In this document: positions 7,440-14,172 of the stretch, piece after piece
Position numbering within the stretch: the stretch's first letter is position 1
Layout: the number at the start of each line of letters is the position of its first letter
Assembly (NCBI GenBank): GCA_964370075.1
Contig: CAYJHC010000051.1
Span: 1 to 14,172 of the forward strand
Direction: 5' to 3'
DNA from: CAYJHC01 sp964370075
GTDB lineage: Bacteria; Bacillota; Clostridia; Peptostreptococcales; Anaerovoracaceae
Length of the DNA: 14,172 nt
Notes under the pieces: model-generated
What the model was told of the DNA's origin: nothing
Databases searched by the model: none
The model's input: only the letters and a program-made list of their open reading frames with translations
Position numbers and translations under genes: made by a program

Positions 7440-8795
7440 ATGGGTAAAGATTTAATTTTCAAAACGTTACAACATGAAAAAGTAGATGCGCTTCCTTGGG
7501 TTCCTTTTGCAGGAGTTCACGCTGGAAAAATTAAGGGATATTCAGCTGAGGAAATGTTAAAAGAAGAAGATAAGTTAGTAGATGCTATTATTGAAGCTAC
7601 TAAGTTATACATGCCAGATGGAATGCCAGTAATATTTGACTTACAAGTAGAAGCTGAAATTCTAGGTTGTGAATTATTATGGGCTAAGAATAATCCTCCA
7701 TCAGTAAGATCTCACCCTTTCTCAGGAGAAAAGAAGATTCCTTGCAATTGCCTAATTCCTAATGAGGAGTCTGGAAGACTTCCAATGATCTTAAGTGCAA
7801 TGAGAAGACTTAAGAAGGAAATCGGTGATGATGTAGCATTATATGGACTAATCTGTGGACCGTTCACACTAGCATCTCACTTAAGAGGAACTGAAATCTT
7901 CATGGATATGGTTGGGGATCCTAACTTTGTAAAAGAATTAGTAAACTTCTGCGGAGAAGTATCAATAGCAATGTCTAAGATGTATATTGAAGCTGGAATG
8001 GATGTAATTGCAGTAGTAGATCCACTAATCAGCCAAGTATCTCCTAAGCATATCGAAAAAATGCTTTCAGAGTCATTTACAGCAGTATTTGATTTCATTA
8101 GATCTCAAGGTGCTTATTCTTCATTCTTTGTTTGCGGTAATGCTACAAAGCAAATCGAAGTTATGTGTAAAATGGGAGCTGATGGCGTATCAGTAGATGA
8201 GAACGTAAACTTAGCAGCTGCTAAAGAGATTACAGATCAGTACAATATTGCAATCGGTGGAAACATTCCTCTAACAACTAGCATGTTACTAGGAACTCAA
8301 GAGGACAACATGAAGGCTGTAGTTGACCTTATTGACAGCATTCCTGACAAGACTAACCTAATAATCAGCCCAGGATGCGATATGCCTTATGACACTCCAG
8401 TTGAGAACACAGTAGCTGCAGCTCAAGCTGTTAAGAATACTGATAGTGTAAGAGAGTTAATTAAGAACTACGAAGTAGTAGTAGATGATGTGGATGTGGA
8501 TATTCCAGACTATGCAAATTCAGAGAAAGTAATAATTGAATTATTCTTACTAGACCCTGAGCAGTGTGCAGCTTGTACATATATGTTAGCAGTAGTTGAA
8601 GATAACATTGAAGAAATGAAAGACTATGCTGAGTATAGAGTTTACAAGTACTTCAAGCCAGAAGATATTGCAAGAACTAGAAAAATGGGAATTGCAAATC
8701 TTCCTACAATGTGCATAAACGGAGAGCAAAAGTGGATTTCTATTATCCCAAGTAAAGATGAGCTAATCGCTGACGTAAAAAGCTTCATTAAATAG
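7440..8795 (+). CDS. UROD/MtaA-type methyltransferase fused to a thioredoxin-like CxxC domain
   Basis: This 451-residue cytoplasmic protein starts at ATG with GGAGG 8 bases upstream. Residues 1-340 form a uroporphyrinogen-decarboxylase-fold domain of the methyltransferase branch: CGPFTLASHLRG (139-150), VCGN (231-234), GADGVSVDENV (246-256), and SPGCDMPYDTPVEN (310-323). In MtaA/MtbA enzymes a His-x-Cys pair and a later Cys hold the zinc that activates a thiol. Here Cys232 and Cys313 are present, but the His position is Phe230. Residues 362-451 fit a thioredoxin/glutaredoxin-like fold: a beta strand, then CAAC (376-379), and the cis-proline motif NLPT (420-423). It lies between a PucR regulator and two corrinoid-activation genes, so it probably moves methyl groups to or from a corrinoid or thiol. 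True haem synthesis is unlikely. Frequent TTC, AAC and ATC codons hint at high expression. Confidence 0.85.
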   Translation: MGKDLIFKTLQHEKVDALPWVPFAGVHAGKIKGYSAEEMLKEEDKLVDAIIEATKLYMPDGMPVIFDLQVEAEILGCELLWAKNNPPSVRSHPFSGEKKIPCNCLIPNEESGRLPMILSAMRRLKKEIGDDVALYGLICGPFTLASHLRGTEIFMDMVGDPNFVKELVNFCGEVSIAMSKMYIEAGMDVIAVVDPLISQVSPKHIEKMLSESFTAVFDFIRSQGAYSSFFVCGNATKQIEVMCKMGADGVSVDENVNLAAAKEITDQYNIAIGGNIPLTTSMLLGTQEDNMKAVVDLIDSIPDKTNLIISPGCDMPYDTPVENTVAAAQAVKNTDSVRELIKNYEVVVDDVDVDIPDYANSEKVIIELFLLDPEQCAACTYMLAVVEDNIEEMKDYAEYRVYKYFKPEDIARTRKMGIANLPTMCINGEQKWISIIPSKDELIADVKSFIK

Positions 8796-8820
8796 TAAAA
8801 CCAAATAATATAAAACTCAA

Positions 8821-8854
8821 CTAACAGTTAGCGGTTACGCTAGCTGTTAGTTTT
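8821..8854 (+). terminator. Rho-independent terminator after the methyltransferase gene
   Basis: CTAACAGTTAGCG (8821-8833) pairs with CGCTAGCTGTTAG (8838-8850), a 13-bp stem with one wobble pair and a GTTA loop, followed by TTTT. The next gene, 194 bases further on, therefore probably needs its own promoter, which I cannot clearly place in 8855-9044. Confidence 0.85.
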
Positions 8855-8997
8855 AGTATTGGATATGTGCGGAAATAGAGGTCTAGCTTGAAACATGGTG
8901 AAATAGACTATAGAATTGAATAATTGAGATGAGATATTTTGTTCTGGCAATGGAAAAAGTAATTAATAGTTTACCTAATTATTATATCTAGGAGACA

Positions 8998-9012
8998 ATG
9001 CAAAAAAATTAA
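8998..9012 (+). other. Four-codon open frame with a strong ribosome binding site
   Basis: AGGAG (8990-8994) precedes ATG at 8998, which runs only four codons (MQKN) to TAA. It lies 32 bases upstream of the next gene in a different frame. It could be a minimal upstream ORF or a relic start; chance cannot be excluded. Confidence 0.15.
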
Positions 9013-9044
9013 CACAAATTGAAGATTGGGTGGAGAAGAAAATT

Positions 9045-9731
9045 ATGAAGAGGATACTTACATTTGAAAAAGAAGCAATGTTAGAGTTAGCTGAAAAAGA
9101 TTTTATTAGAGCCTGCGGCTTTGATTTGGACAAGCCAAAACACAAAAGAATGTGGGAAGAGGGGATACAGTATCGAGATAGTGGAACAGAAAATATTGAT
9201 ATTAGGTGTAAATTGATTCGATGTGGGAGAGACGTCTTTCAAGGAAATAAAATAATCTATGGGGGACTTGAGCTTGCTTGCAATGCTTTTAGTCAAATAA
9301 AAGAGGATTCTGTTCAGGATGTATATTTGTACGCTTTGACAATAGGGGAAGTGTCTTATGAAAACGTAGACCCAATAATGAAGCAGCTATATTCAGATAT
9401 TTGGGGAACTGCCTTTACTGATGCAGCAAGGCTAATATTAGAAGGTCAACTAAGAGAAGAAATAGGTGAAGGCCTAGAACTATCTGATTCATTTGGGCCA
9501 GGCTTTTATGGAATGCCTATGAACTATATGAGTGCTCTAGATCAGATGATAAACATGGAAGAAATTGGTATTAAACTTCATAAATCAGGAGTAATGGTGC
9601 CAGTTAAATCTGTTGCAGGGGCATATTTAGTGGTAAAAAATAAAGATGATCTTCCTGCGGGGAGATGCACAGAGTGTATTGGGAGCTTAAAGTCCTGTGA
9701 GTTTTGCAGGTTTTATAAATCGGAAATATAA
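9045..9731 (+). CDS. Stand-alone MetH activation-domain-like protein with C-terminal Cys4 cluster
   Basis: This 228-residue protein resembles the AdoMet-binding reactivation domain at the C-terminus of cobalamin-dependent methionine synthase. Key segments are YALTIGE (95-101), SFGPGFYGMP (149-158), at the position of the RxxPGY AdoMet loop, and IGIKLHKSGVMVPVKSVAGA (174-193), matching the family's final sheet. The C-terminal tail carries Cys208, Cys211, Cys218 and Cys221 (CxxC-x6-CxxC), which could bind an iron-sulfur cluster or zinc. Such stand-alone proteins are found with corrinoid methyltransferase systems, and the RACo-type activator follows here. ATG at 9045 is preferred over GTG at 9030 because GGAG (9032-9035) sits 9 bases before it. 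The usual MetH catalytic modules are absent. Its role is probably corrinoid maintenance or reactivation, not methionine synthesis. Confidence 0.75.
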   Translation: MKRILTFEKEAMLELAEKDFIRACGFDLDKPKHKRMWEEGIQYRDSGTENIDIRCKLIRCGRDVFQGNKIIYGGLELACNAFSQIKEDSVQDVYLYALTIGEVSYENVDPIMKQLYSDIWGTAFTDAARLILEGQLREEIGEGLELSDSFGPGFYGMPMNYMSALDQMINMEEIGIKLHKSGVMVPVKSVAGAYLVVKNKDDLPAGRCTECIGSLKSCEFCRFYKSEI

Positions 9732-9755
9732 ATTCCTTAGAAGTTGAAGGGAATT

Positions 9756-9905
9756 GATAACAAAGAGAAGATAGGGAATTTTAAAGATAAAAGATAATAA
9801 ATGACTTGGAAAAGATAAAGGAATTTTAAGAAAATAAATGCCGAAGAGGGCTAAAAATTTCTGAGAAAATAAATGAGGGAGAAAGCTAAAGAAATTTTGA
9901 ATAAG
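9756..9905. repeat. Degenerate direct repeats in purine-rich intergenic DNA
   Basis: About four poorly conserved units of 35-45 bases share a core near AAAATAAATG and end in GAATTTT-like sequence. The best-matched pair starts at 9830 and 9865 (period 35). The stretch is strongly A/G-biased on this strand with no coding frame. It could be tandem-duplication decay or low-complexity sequence. Confidence 0.35.
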
Positions 9906-9918
9906 AGAATGACGTGAT

Positions 9919-9973
9919 TGAGAAATAAATCAACAGATAAACAAAATAGAAGTTTGAAATTTGTGAATAAAGG
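9919..9973. repeat. 55-base sequence, copy before the assembly gap
   Basis: Identical over all 55 bases to 10074-10128, directly abutting the N run. This is best read as the end of one contig repeated at the start of the next, not as a biological repeat. Confidence 0.9.
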
Positions 9974-10073
9974 NNNNNNNNNNNNNNNNNNNNNNNNNNN
10001 NNNNNNNNNNNNNNNNNNNNNNNNNNNNNNNNNNNNNNNNNNNNNNNNNNNNNNNNNNNNNNNNNNNNNNNNN
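9974..10073. other. Assembly gap of 100 N
   Basis: Exactly 100 unknown bases, a conventional placeholder length. With identical 55-base flanks, the two contigs probably overlap directly, so the real intergenic distance between the activation-domain gene and the RACo gene would be about 429 bases and not 584. Confidence 0.95.
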
Positions 10074-10128
10074 TGAGAAATAAATCAACAGATAAACAAA
10101 ATAGAAGTTTGAAATTTGTGAATAAAGG
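10074..10128. repeat. 55-base sequence, copy after the assembly gap
   Basis: Second copy of 9919-9973, starting at the first base after the N run. Confidence 0.9.
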
Positions 10129-10315
10129 TATAATTACTATGTTGTATGAAAGGTAGTAAGAATGGCTGAATGAGATTGATTTGGCGAGATTGACTCAGAG
10201 TTGTTGAACTATCGAAAGCTAATAGTATTAAGGGTTCATTGAAACGCATGTTGGAAAAGAACGCATAGAATTTATGAATCAGATACTAGAATAAATCAAA
10301 GAGGGGTGTGCTATT
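10129..10315 (+). promoter_or_regulatory. Leader of the RACo gene with a possible -10 box
   Basis: TATAAT (10129-10134) is a perfect -10 hexamer, but the best -35 (TTGAAA, 10109-10114) is only 14 bases away, which is short. The following 180 bases contain no ORF and no riboswitch I can recognise. A ribosome binding site GAGGGG (10301-10306) precedes the ATG at 10316. Confidence 0.3.
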
Positions 10316-11935
10316 ATGAAAATTTGTTTTTTACCAAGTCAAGTGACTTATGAAGGTCAGGAAGCTAAAAACGTACTGGAAGCTGCAGCAACTGTAAATG
10401 TTTCAATAGATGGAAACTGTGCTTCTGCAGGGGTTTGTGGAAAATGTAAGGTTAAGGTTGTAGAGGGAAATGATTTTAACTTAACGGAAGCGGAAAAAAA
10501 GGTGCTCTCTGATGAGCAGATTAAAGCGGGATATAGGTTGGCATGTAAGTATGTGCCAGATAAAGATATAGTGGTGGAAGTACCCATGTCGAAAGGAGCA
10601 GCTGAGCGTAAATCAAAGCTAATTAAGCTTCCGAATGGGTTTACATGTAATAATGACTACGATGAAGAGGATAAAGCCTATGCAATAGCCTTTGATATTG
10701 GAACCACAACAGTGTTAGGGATGCTATGGGATTTGAAAACTTCTGAAAGTCTAGGGGTAATGGCGGAAACAAATCCCCAGGGAGTTTATGGGGCGGATGT
10801 AATTTCAAGAATTATGTATGCTGAAGAAAGTGAAGAGAATTTAAAAAATATTCATGGTGTAATAATTAATTGCCTTAATGACATAATTGATAGATTTTTA
10901 GATGCCAATCCAGATATTAAAAGAGAAGAAATAAGAGAAGTTGCAGCTGTAGGGAATACAACTATGAGCCACCTTCTAATGGGAATAAACCCTAGAGCTT
11001 TGGCAAGGGCTCCTTTTACCCCAGAATTCTTAGAAGGAAAATTCTTTAAGGCAAAGGATATAAATATAAATGCTCCAAATGGGGATTTCTATTTGATGGC
11101 AAATCTTGCTGGCCACGTAGGTTCGGATATTACCGCAGGAATTTTGGCTACAGATATTGTTAATGATGGAAAAAATACATTGCAGATTGATATTGGAACA
11201 AATGGTGAAATTGCATTGGCAGCAGATGGAAAGGTTACGGTTTGTTCAACAGCTGCAGGCCCTGCATTCGAAGGAGCTTCCATATATCATGGAATGAGAG
11301 CAGCTGATGGAGCCATTGAAGAGGTTGTAATTAGTAAGGAAAAAGTAGATATTAAAGTAATTGGGGGAGTAAAGCCAATAGGTATATGTGGTTCTGGAAT
11401 AATTGATGCAGTAGCTCAGTTAATTGAAGGTGGACTAGTAGTGAAAAGCGGGAAGTTTGCCAAGCAAGAAAAACTGATTGAAAATGGATATAGCCAGGAA
11501 GTTGCAGATAGATTAAGAGCAGGAAATGGTGGGAATGAGTTTGTGTTAGCCTATGGTGATGGTGGTGATGATGTTGTAATTTCTCAAAAGGATGTTAGAG
11601 AAGTACAACTTGCAAAAGCAGCAATATATGCAGGAGCAAAGGTGCTAATGAAGAGCATGGGAGTTACAGATGATAGCCTAGATGCTATAAACATAGCAGG
11701 AGCCTTTGGCAGTTACATAAAGGTAGAAAGCGCTTTAACCATAGGATTATTACCAGAAGTAGACCGTGATAAAATTATTTCGGTAGGAAATGCAGCAGGA
11801 GTGGGATCGTCTATGGCGGCTCTATCCAAAGATAAGCTTAAGGAAGCAGAGAACTATTTAGAAGATATTGAACATATCGAACTGTCAACTTATGAAGGGT
11901 TTCAAGATGCATATGTTGGAGCAATGAAATTTTAG
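10316..11935 (+). CDS. RACo-type reductive activator of corrinoid proteins ([2Fe-2S] ferredoxin plus ASKHA ATPase)
   Basis: This 539-residue protein has an N-terminal plant-type [2Fe-2S] domain with Cys35, Cys41, Cys44 and Cys77 (C-x5-C-x2-C-x32-C). A linker leads to the ASKHA/DUF4445 region from about residue 121: AIAFDIGTTT (123-132), NPQGVYGADVISRI (153-166), VGNTTMSHLL (212-221), DIGTNGEIAL (292-301), and STAAGPAFEGA (311-321). RACo uses ATP binding and a low-potential electron to reduce inactive cob(II)alamin to cob(I)alamin on corrinoid proteins. At 539 residues it is shorter than many relatives (about 600-640), but the motifs are intact. It closes the methyltransferase module and is followed by a strong terminator. 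The corrinoid protein it serves is not in the window. RamA-type [4Fe-4S] activators are excluded by the cysteine pattern. Confidence 0.9.
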   Translation: MKICFLPSQVTYEGQEAKNVLEAAATVNVSIDGNCASAGVCGKCKVKVVEGNDFNLTEAEKKVLSDEQIKAGYRLACKYVPDKDIVVEVPMSKGAAERKSKLIKLPNGFTCNNDYDEEDKAYAIAFDIGTTTVLGMLWDLKTSESLGVMAETNPQGVYGADVISRIMYAEESEENLKNIHGVIINCLNDIIDRFLDANPDIKREEIREVAAVGNTTMSHLLMGINPRALARAPFTPEFLEGKFFKAKDININAPNGDFYLMANLAGHVGSDITAGILATDIVNDGKNTLQIDIGTNGEIALAADGKVTVCSTAAGPAFEGASIYHGMRAADGAIEEVVISKEKVDIKVIGGVKPIGICGSGIIDAVAQLIEGGLVVKSGKFAKQEKLIENGYSQEVADRLRAGNGGNEFVLAYGDGGDDVVISQKDVREVQLAKAAIYAGAKVLMKSMGVTDDSLDAINIAGAFGSYIKVESALTIGLLPEVDRDKIISVGNAAGVGSSMAALSKDKLKEAENYLEDIEHIELSTYEGFQDAYVGAMKF

Positions 11936-12008
11936 CTAATGAATGAAATAAAGAGTTGAGGACTAGTAGAAATTTTAGTCCTGACGAATAACAGAGATTA
12001 AGATGCGG

Positions 12009-12051
12009 AAAAGTCGTAAAGGGAAACTTAGAGTTTCTCTTTGCGACTTTT
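12009..12051 (+). terminator. Rho-independent terminator after the RACo gene
   Basis: A long stem pairs 12009-12027 with 12033-12051 (arms begin AAAAGTCG and end CGACTTTT) around a 5-base loop, with two wobble pairs and an in-stem T run. A second, weaker hairpin without a T tract (AGGACTA/TAGTCCT, 11959-11982) precedes it. Confidence 0.85.
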
Positions 12052-12109
12052 GTATTGTTGTGAAAAAAGGATTGGTTAGTTAGGGAAAATGAAAAAAAAT
12101 AAAAAATAA

Positions 12110-12123
12110 TGCATAAATATGCA
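12110..12123. promoter_or_regulatory. ARG-box-like operator upstream of argB
   Basis: TGCATAAATATGCA is an inverted repeat (TGCATA, AA, TATGCA) matching the ArgR/AhrC-type pattern TGAATAAATATTCA at 12 of 14 positions. It lies 8 bases before the -35 of the argB promoter, as expected for an arginine-responsive repressor site. Confidence 0.5.
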
Positions 12124-12131
12124 AAAAAGTG

Positions 12132-12159
12132 TTGATTTATGAAAATATTAATGTATAAT
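12132..12159 (+). promoter_or_regulatory. Promoter of argB-argF
   Basis: TTGATT (12132-12137) and TATAAT (12154-12159) are separated by 16 bases. The leader before argB (12160-12238) includes a perfect 13-base palindrome TCCTAAATTAGGA (12191-12203) and the ribosome binding site GGAGGA (12226-12231). Confidence 0.75.
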
Positions 12160-12238
12160 AATAATTGTAGATTAAAGTTGTTAAAGGAAGTCCTAAATTA
12201 GGAAAGAAAATTATGGAAATTATACGGAGGAGAGTAAA

Positions 12239-13099
12239 ATGAACACAATAACAAATAACAAAAGAGCCCATGTACTTGTTCAGGCTTTACCATATATTAA
12301 AAATTATGCAGGAGAAACTGTAGTAGTTAAGTATAGTGGAAATGCTATGATAGGAGATGCGCTTAAAGAAGAAGTTATTAAAGATATTGTCCTTATGCAC
12401 CAAGTAGGAATAAAAGTAGTGCTTGTGCATGGAGGGGGTCCTGAGATTGATTCAATGCTAGCTAAGGTTGGAATTGATGTTAAGATGGAAGGCGGCACAA
12501 GATGTTTGGATAAAGACGGAATTGGAGTAGTTCAACAAGTGCTTGCAGGAAAGATAAATAAGGACTTAGTTCAGCTCATCGAAAGTCATCAAGGTAAAGC
12601 AATGGGTCTGTGCGGATTAGACGGGTCAATGCTTACAGCAACAATGATAGATAGTGAAAGCTTAGGCTTTGTTGGGCAAGTTGAAGAGGTAAATACTGAA
12701 GTAATTGAGATGGCACAAAAAGGCGGATACATTCCAGTGATTTCAGCAATTGCTAGTGGATACGATACTACAGAAGTGTTGCATGTAAATTCAGATACGG
12801 TTGCCTCAAAGATCGCATCAGCTCTAGGAGCCTCTAACTTAATCCTGATGACAGATGTAAAAGGCATTCTTGAAAATAAAGAAGATGAATCTTCGCTTAT
12901 CCCGGAAATTAAGGTAAGTGAAGTTCCAAAGTATAAGAAAAATGGTGTGATTTCTGGAGAAATGGTTCAGAAGGTAGATTGTTGTGTTGAAGCTGTAAGA
13001 AGAGGGGTTAGCAAGGCTACAATAATTGATGGCACAGAAGAACATTCGATTTTGGTAGAGCTATTCACTGATGAGGGTATTGGAACTCTGTTTTGCTAA
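12239..13099 (+). CDS. argB: Acetylglutamate kinase (ArgB), divergent motifs
   Basis: ArgB phosphorylates N-acetyl-L-glutamate with ATP in the second acetylated step of arginine synthesis. The 286-residue length and amino-acid-kinase fold fit: VVVKYSGNAM (28-37), VHGGGPEIDSML (63-74), LAGKINKDLV (102-111), GLCGLDGSML (123-132), VNSDTVASKI (183-192), LILMTDVKGIL (201-211), and KVDCCVEAVRRGV (245-257). Several usually fixed positions differ: KYGG is KYSG (Ser33), RVTD is RCLD (88-91), NADTVAG is NSDTVAS, and GGMIPK is GEMVQK (240-245). The overall match is still clear. Start ATG has GGAGGA 7 bases upstream. argF follows after 62 bases without a terminator, so they are probably cotranscribed. 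Neighbours argC, argJ and argD are not in the window. Confidence 0.88.
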   Translation: MNTITNNKRAHVLVQALPYIKNYAGETVVVKYSGNAMIGDALKEEVIKDIVLMHQVGIKVVLVHGGGPEIDSMLAKVGIDVKMEGGTRCLDKDGIGVVQQVLAGKINKDLVQLIESHQGKAMGLCGLDGSMLTATMIDSESLGFVGQVEEVNTEVIEMAQKGGYIPVISAIASGYDTTEVLHVNSDTVASKIASALGASNLILMTDVKGILENKEDESSLIPEIKVSEVPKYKKNGVISGEMVQKVDCCVEAVRRGVSKATIIDGTEEHSILVELFTDEGIGTLFC

Positions 13100-13161
13100 A
13101 AGCATATAAGTAGAAATAAAAACTTTAAAGAAATAAGAAAGATAAAGAAACGAGGATAGAA

Positions 13162-14070
13162 ATGAAACATTTATTAAAAATGCTAGATTGGGATAAAGAA
13201 GAAATAATTGAAGTATTAGGTCTTGCTGACCAATTAAAATATGAGCAAAAGCACGGGATTCCACACACAAAAAACTTAGAAGGTAAAACTTTGGGAATGA
13301 TATTCGCTAAATCATCTACAAGAACAAGGGTAAGTTTTGAAGTTGGGATGAGACAGCTAGGCGGACATGCGTTATTCTTATCTTCTAAAGACTTGCAGAT
13401 TGGAAGAGGTGAGCCAGCTGAAGATACAGCAAGAGTTCTTTCTCGTTATATAGACGGGATAATGATAAGGACATTTGAACAAAAAGAAGTTGAAACTATG
13501 GCTGAGCATGGAAGTATTCCAGTAATTAATGGATTGACAGACTTCTCGCACCCTTGTCAAATTTTTGCAGACTTAATGACAATTAGAGAATACAAGGGAA
13601 CATTTGAAGGAGTTAAGATGGCCTTCATTGGGGACGGAAACAATGTTATGAACTCATTAATTGTTGGTTGTCTTAAGGTTGGGATGGATGTGGCTATTGC
13701 TTGTCCAGAGGGCTATCACCCTCCGCAAGTTATTCTAGACTTTGCTGCAGAATATCCTGATCATTTTGAAATGACTGATATTCCAGAAGTAGCAGCAAAG
13801 GATGCTGATGTAGTAATTACAGACGTATGGACTTCAATGGGTCAAGAAGAAGAGGCTATAGCTAGAATCAAGGCATTTGCTGGATATTGCATTACAGAAG
13901 AATTGATGAAGGTCGCTAAGGAAGATGCAATAGTAATGCACTGTCTACCTGCTCATAGAGAAGAAGAAATTTCTACTGAAACATTTGAGAAACATGCAAA
14001 TGTAATCTTTGATGAGGCAGAAAACAGACTTCATGCACAAAAAGCAATACTAGTTCATTGCATGGGATAA
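13162..14070 (+). CDS. argF: Ornithine carbamoyltransferase
   Basis: This 302-residue enzyme joins carbamoyl phosphate and ornithine to give citrulline. The carbamoyl-phosphate site STRTR (52-56), HPCQ (130-133), the ornithine-binding DVWTSMGQE (221-229) and the catalytic HCLPAHR (260-266) are all intact, and the length is typical. ATG is preceded by GAGG (13152-13155). It sits 62 bases after argB, behind the ARG-box-like site, so an anabolic role is favoured. A catabolic role in the arginine deiminase pathway cannot be excluded from sequence alone, although no arcA or arcC gene is adjacent. Confidence 0.95.
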   Translation: MKHLLKMLDWDKEEIIEVLGLADQLKYEQKHGIPHTKNLEGKTLGMIFAKSSTRTRVSFEVGMRQLGGHALFLSSKDLQIGRGEPAEDTARVLSRYIDGIMIRTFEQKEVETMAEHGSIPVINGLTDFSHPCQIFADLMTIREYKGTFEGVKMAFIGDGNNVMNSLIVGCLKVGMDVAIACPEGYHPPQVILDFAAEYPDHFEMTDIPEVAAKDADVVITDVWTSMGQEEEAIARIKAFAGYCITEELMKVAKEDAIVMHCLPAHREEEISTETFEKHANVIFDEAENRLHAQKAILVHCMG

Positions 14071-14140
14071 TCTGTACTGCCTGAAATAAGTAGCATATGA
14101 AAATATTACTCGCGAGTGATTCATGATGATAGATAGGGAA

Positions 14141-14167
14141 TTTACATTAAACTTCGTTAAATGTAAA
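14141..14167. terminator. Hairpin downstream of argF, possible terminator
   Basis: TTTACATTAAAC (14141-14152) pairs with GTTAAATGTAAA (14156-14167) with one mismatch. The stem is AT-rich and no T tract is visible before the window ends, so termination is uncertain. A separate palindrome ACTCGCGAGT (14108-14117) lies between it and argF. Confidence 0.35.
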
Positions 14168-14172
14168 TAAAT

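Noticed and set aside
7440..8795. HemE uroporphyrinogen decarboxylase for haem synthesis
   Set aside because: The SPGC...TPxEN end motif, CxxC extension and corrinoid-activation neighbours fit the methyltransferase branch, and no haem genes are adjacent.
9030..9044. GTG start for the activation-domain gene
   Set aside because: No good ribosome binding site precedes it, whereas ATG at 9045 has GGAG 9 bases upstream.
9919..10128. True tandem repeat or mobile-element direct repeat around the N run
   Set aside because: The copies abut the N run exactly and are identical in length and sequence, which fits a contig overlap better than biology; no transposase is present.

Overview
The window looks like part of the chromosome of a low-GC, Gram-positive anaerobe of the Clostridia type. 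The evidence is AT-rich intergenic DNA, strong GGAGG-type ribosome binding sites, a sortase-like wall anchor, a group II (ECF) vitamin transporter, and corrinoid methyltransferase accessory proteins. I cannot name the genus. All recognised genes lie on the + strand. The sequence is a draft assembly: a 100-base N run at 9974-10073 is flanked by two identical 55-base copies, so the gap is probably an unmerged contig overlap and not missing DNA.

Region 1 (1-5906) looks like a surface-to-cytoplasm uptake locus, probably for corrinoids. It holds the C-terminal part of a wall-anchored protein (helical repeats, InlB-type repeat, TPLTG-type anchor) and a membrane-anchored DUF4430 protein with a long acidic/serine stalk. 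After these come an EcfT permease and an 857-residue protein fusing two ECF ATPase domains to an S component. Helical-toroid and DUF4430 folds are the two halves of animal intrinsic factor and transcobalamin, so here the same pair seems to be split over two bacterial proteins beside a transporter. A hairpin terminator sits between the first two genes with no room for a promoter after it. A near-copy of the first gene's 3' tail and of that terminator recurs directly after the transporter gene, a scar of duplication or recombination.

Region 2 (5907-12051) is a corrinoid-methyltransferase module: a PucR-type regulator, a UROD/MtaA-type methyltransferase fused to a thioredoxin-like CxxC domain, a stand-alone protein resembling the methionine synthase activation domain with a C-terminal four-cysteine cluster, and a RACo-type [2Fe-2S] reductive activator (ASKHA ATPase). 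No corrinoid-binding protein is visible, so the partner must be encoded elsewhere. Regions 1 and 2 together suggest cobamide capture, import, and reactivation of a corrinoid enzyme. Substrates are not determined by the sequence.

Region 3 (12052-14172) is an arginine biosynthesis pair, argB and argF, behind a clear promoter and an ARG-box-like palindrome. ArgB departs from the usual family motifs at several positions.
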